From positions 1 through 6,774 of the forward strand of contig JAHKBC010000137.1 in NCBI GenBank assembly GCA_018825725.1: 6,774 nucleotides of DNA, read 5' to 3'. The number at the start of each line of letters is the position of its first letter. Positions within the stretch are counted from its first letter, which is position 1. Shown here one piece after another: positions 5,120 to 6,774 of this stretch. The notes under the pieces are model-generated. The model searched no databases. It had not been told where the DNA came from and worked only from the letters and a program-made list of their open reading frames with translations. The stretch is from Candidatus Omnitrophota bacterium (lineage in GTDB: Bacteria; Omnitrophota; Gorgyraeia; Gygaellales; Profunditerraquicolaceae). The translations under genes and the position numbers were made by a program.

Positions 5120-6774
5120 TTAAGCATTAACCCTGTAAATATGCACGGTCTCGTTGCTAAATACCGGATTAAATTTATCCGGATGCGACTTTGCCCAGTC
5201 GTCTTCAACGGGAAAGAGCAGGATTTCTGTCTGGTGTAGAGAATAAACAAAAAGATACTCAGTCTTCCTCTTCAGGAGATTACTCAACCAAACCTGGTAG
5301 TCGGCATTGCCGCGGTAATTATTATCTTCTTCAAAGCTCTTCTGCTGGCTCAAGAAATCGCTTCCCCAGCTGTACCTGCTTTTAGGATAAAAATGTAATT
5401 TCGCGGGCTCTATATTATTGACTGAAACATAGTAAACATTATTCTTAAAATCAGTCCCGAATAAAGGAAATGGCACTGGCCTGCCCACATAGGCAATATT
5501 ATTTCCAATAGTACTCTGCTGGTTCAACCACTCCCACGCGCGGGTGGCATCCGGCCAGAAACCCGAATAGTCTTCCATTTTAACATACCTGGAATATTCG
5601 TTCTTGCGGTAGTCGCGCTCAAGAATAAAGAGCGCTAAAAGAGCAATAATAAAAATTGATAGCACAGCGCGCGGTTTAATCAGCCAAGACATTTTCTTTC
5701 TGCCTAAAAATAAAAACAGCGCAAAAAAAGCAAAAGTCAGTATCGCCGAAAATATGAGTTCCTCATCGCTGCCAAGTTTAAACATCGAATCCAAGGTGCA
5801 AATAACCGCCAATATTTTAAGCAGCTTTAAAGGCACATTCATAATTTTAGCAATATAAAATGCCAAAACCATACCCAGGCCCATAAGCGCGTACAAATAA
5901 CGCACATTAGCCAATGGTATCACATACCTGTAAATAAGGTAGAGTAAGCCCGGGACAAGAGTAAGAAAAATCAGGCTAAAATTAAGGGCCTTCTTCTTTT
6001 TTAATAAGACTACCGGTAAAGACAAAAACATCGCCGGCAGGACAAAAAAAATGGTCTGCAACCCCAACCCTTCACGGAATAAAACCTTGAAAAAACTATA
6101 GTCTTTTAGGGTAAAATGCGCTTTCCATGTCGCCATGTCCACCACGCCCTTAAAAACAACCTTTCCAAATAATTTATAATCCAAAGGATACAGGGGGTTA
6201 GCGGTATCTAAAAAATTCCTTAAATAACTATATCCGCCCAAGGCAAATATAATCAGCAAGAATACAGGCAGATAAACTCCGATCCCCCTTATATTCTTTA
6301 AGTATAAGTAAGCAAAAAGAATCATCAATAATACGCTATAGGGCAAGGCTACGCTCTTAATACCCAGAAACAGGCCTAAGGAAATGGAGAAAATAAGGGC
6401 ATGCTTAAAATCCAATCTTTCATTAAGGGAAAATAAAAAATTTAGGCAGGCTAAGAACAAAGCCCCTATCATAACATCCACATAGGCAATCTCCATCTGT
6501 TTAAAGAAGTTGGGAATAATTAAAAAAAGCCCACAGGCATAGAAAGAATACTGCCTGGACAACCCAATTTTCCTCGCCAAACTATATAAACTAAGAATAG
6601 CGATAACAAAAAAAGGCAATTGCCCCAAATCGGCAATAAAAACATTCTTTAAGGGGAGCATAAACCACAGATACAAGAGGCTGCCGTTAATGGGATAGTA
6701 TGAAGGCGCGGGATCGCAGTTTACGGTAAGGGGAATATGCAAATTTCCGGTTTTGAGCCAATAAACCGGGAAGC
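5120..6774 (-). CDS. Polytopic membrane protein, GT39/PMT_2-like glycosyltransferase (5' end missing)
   Basis: The frame is open to the right edge; 550 residues are visible, starting FPVYWLKTGN. A TTG at 6742 is in frame but is not a convincing start, because the residues before it continue the family sequence. Roughly eleven hydrophobic segments span visible residues about 50 to 385, followed by a soluble C-terminal domain of about 160 residues. The features YWLKTGNL, YYPINGSLLYLW and RNFLDTANPLYPLDYK resemble the periplasmic loops of PMT_2/ArnT-type enzymes, which take sugar from a polyprenyl-phosphate donor and add it to lipid A, glycan or protein on the outer side of the inner membrane. 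The acidic catalytic motif of that family would lie upstream of the window and cannot be checked. It is the first visible gene of a tight block with GT4 and GT9. A flippase or polymerase is less likely, as the C-terminal soluble domain is unlike Wzx or Wzy. Confidence 0.75.
   Translation of the reverse strand, partial: FPVYWLKTGNLHIPLTVNCDPAPSYYPINGSLLYLWFMLPLKNVFIADLGQLPFFVIAILSLYSLARKIGLSRQYSFYACGLFLIIPNFFKQMEIAYVDVMIGALFLACLNFLFSLNERLDFKHALIFSISLGLFLGIKSVALPYSVLLMILFAYLYLKNIRGIGVYLPVFLLIIFALGGYSYLRNFLDTANPLYPLDYKLFGKVVFKGVVDMATWKAHFTLKDYSFFKVLFREGLGLQTIFFVLPAMFLSLPVVLLKKKKALNFSLIFLTLVPGLLYLIYRYVIPLANVRYLYALMGLGMVLAFYIAKIMNVPLKLLKILAVICTLDSMFKLGSDEELIFSAILTFAFFALFLFLGRKKMSWLIKPRAVLSIFIIALLALFILERDYRKNEYSRYVKMEDYSGFWPDATRAWEWLNQQSTIGNNIAYVGRPVPFPLFGTDFKNNVYYVSVNNIEPAKLHFYPKSRYSWGSDFLSQQKSFEEDNNYRGNADYQVWLSNLLKRKTEYLFVYSLHQTEILLFPVEDDWAKSHPDKFNPVFSNETVHIYRVNA

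Noticed and set aside
6740..6742. TTG as the start of the membrane protein
   Set aside because: The frame stays open upstream to the window edge and the residues before it (YWLKTGN) fit the family, so the real start is outside the window.

Overview
The window is a stretch of bacterial surface-glycan (LPS-type) biosynthesis genes, all on the minus strand. Reading in the direction of transcription (high to low coordinates), the order is: a multi-membrane-spanning glycosyltransferase-like protein cut by the right edge; a GT4 glycosyltransferase; a GT9 heptosyltransferase; a WaaE-like GT2 glycosyltransferase; a DegT/DnrJ/EryC1-type PLP sugar aminotransferase; the heptose-bisphosphate phosphatase GmhB; and the first 41 codons of an MGDG-synthase-like lipid glycosyltransferase cut by the left edge. 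No RNA gene, CRISPR array, transposase or phage gene was seen, and every real reading frame looks intact.

The genes fall into tightly packed blocks. The membrane protein and GT4 are 9 bp apart, and GT4 and GT9 overlap by 14 bp. GT2 and the aminotransferase are 6 bp apart, with the aminotransferase Shine-Dalgarno lying inside the last codons of GT2. The three wider gaps (about 115-130 bp) each hold a member of one intergenic repeat family made of short GGAT/ATCC words. In the best copy (2846-2925) eight words lie in exact mirror order with 10/12/10-bp spacing around one dyad centre. A second copy (847-930) has the same plan with small indels. A third (135-173) is a half element with the same 10/12/10 phasing. 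This repeat family is the least ordinary thing in the window.

Functionally, GmhB (making ADP-heptose precursor) and the GT9 heptosyltransferase (using ADP-heptose) fit together as inner-core LPS synthesis. The WaaE-like GT2, the GT4 and the polytopic protein would add or modify further sugars, and the aminotransferase would supply an amino sugar. The organism is therefore probably a Gram-negative, LPS-making bacterium. The AT-leaning composition, the mix of genes and the ATCCGTG/CACAGAT intergenic repeats remind me of uncultivated lineages such as Omnitrophota, but that is an impression, not a demonstrated assignment. I see no clearly new multi-gene system; the protein genes are recognisable members of known families.
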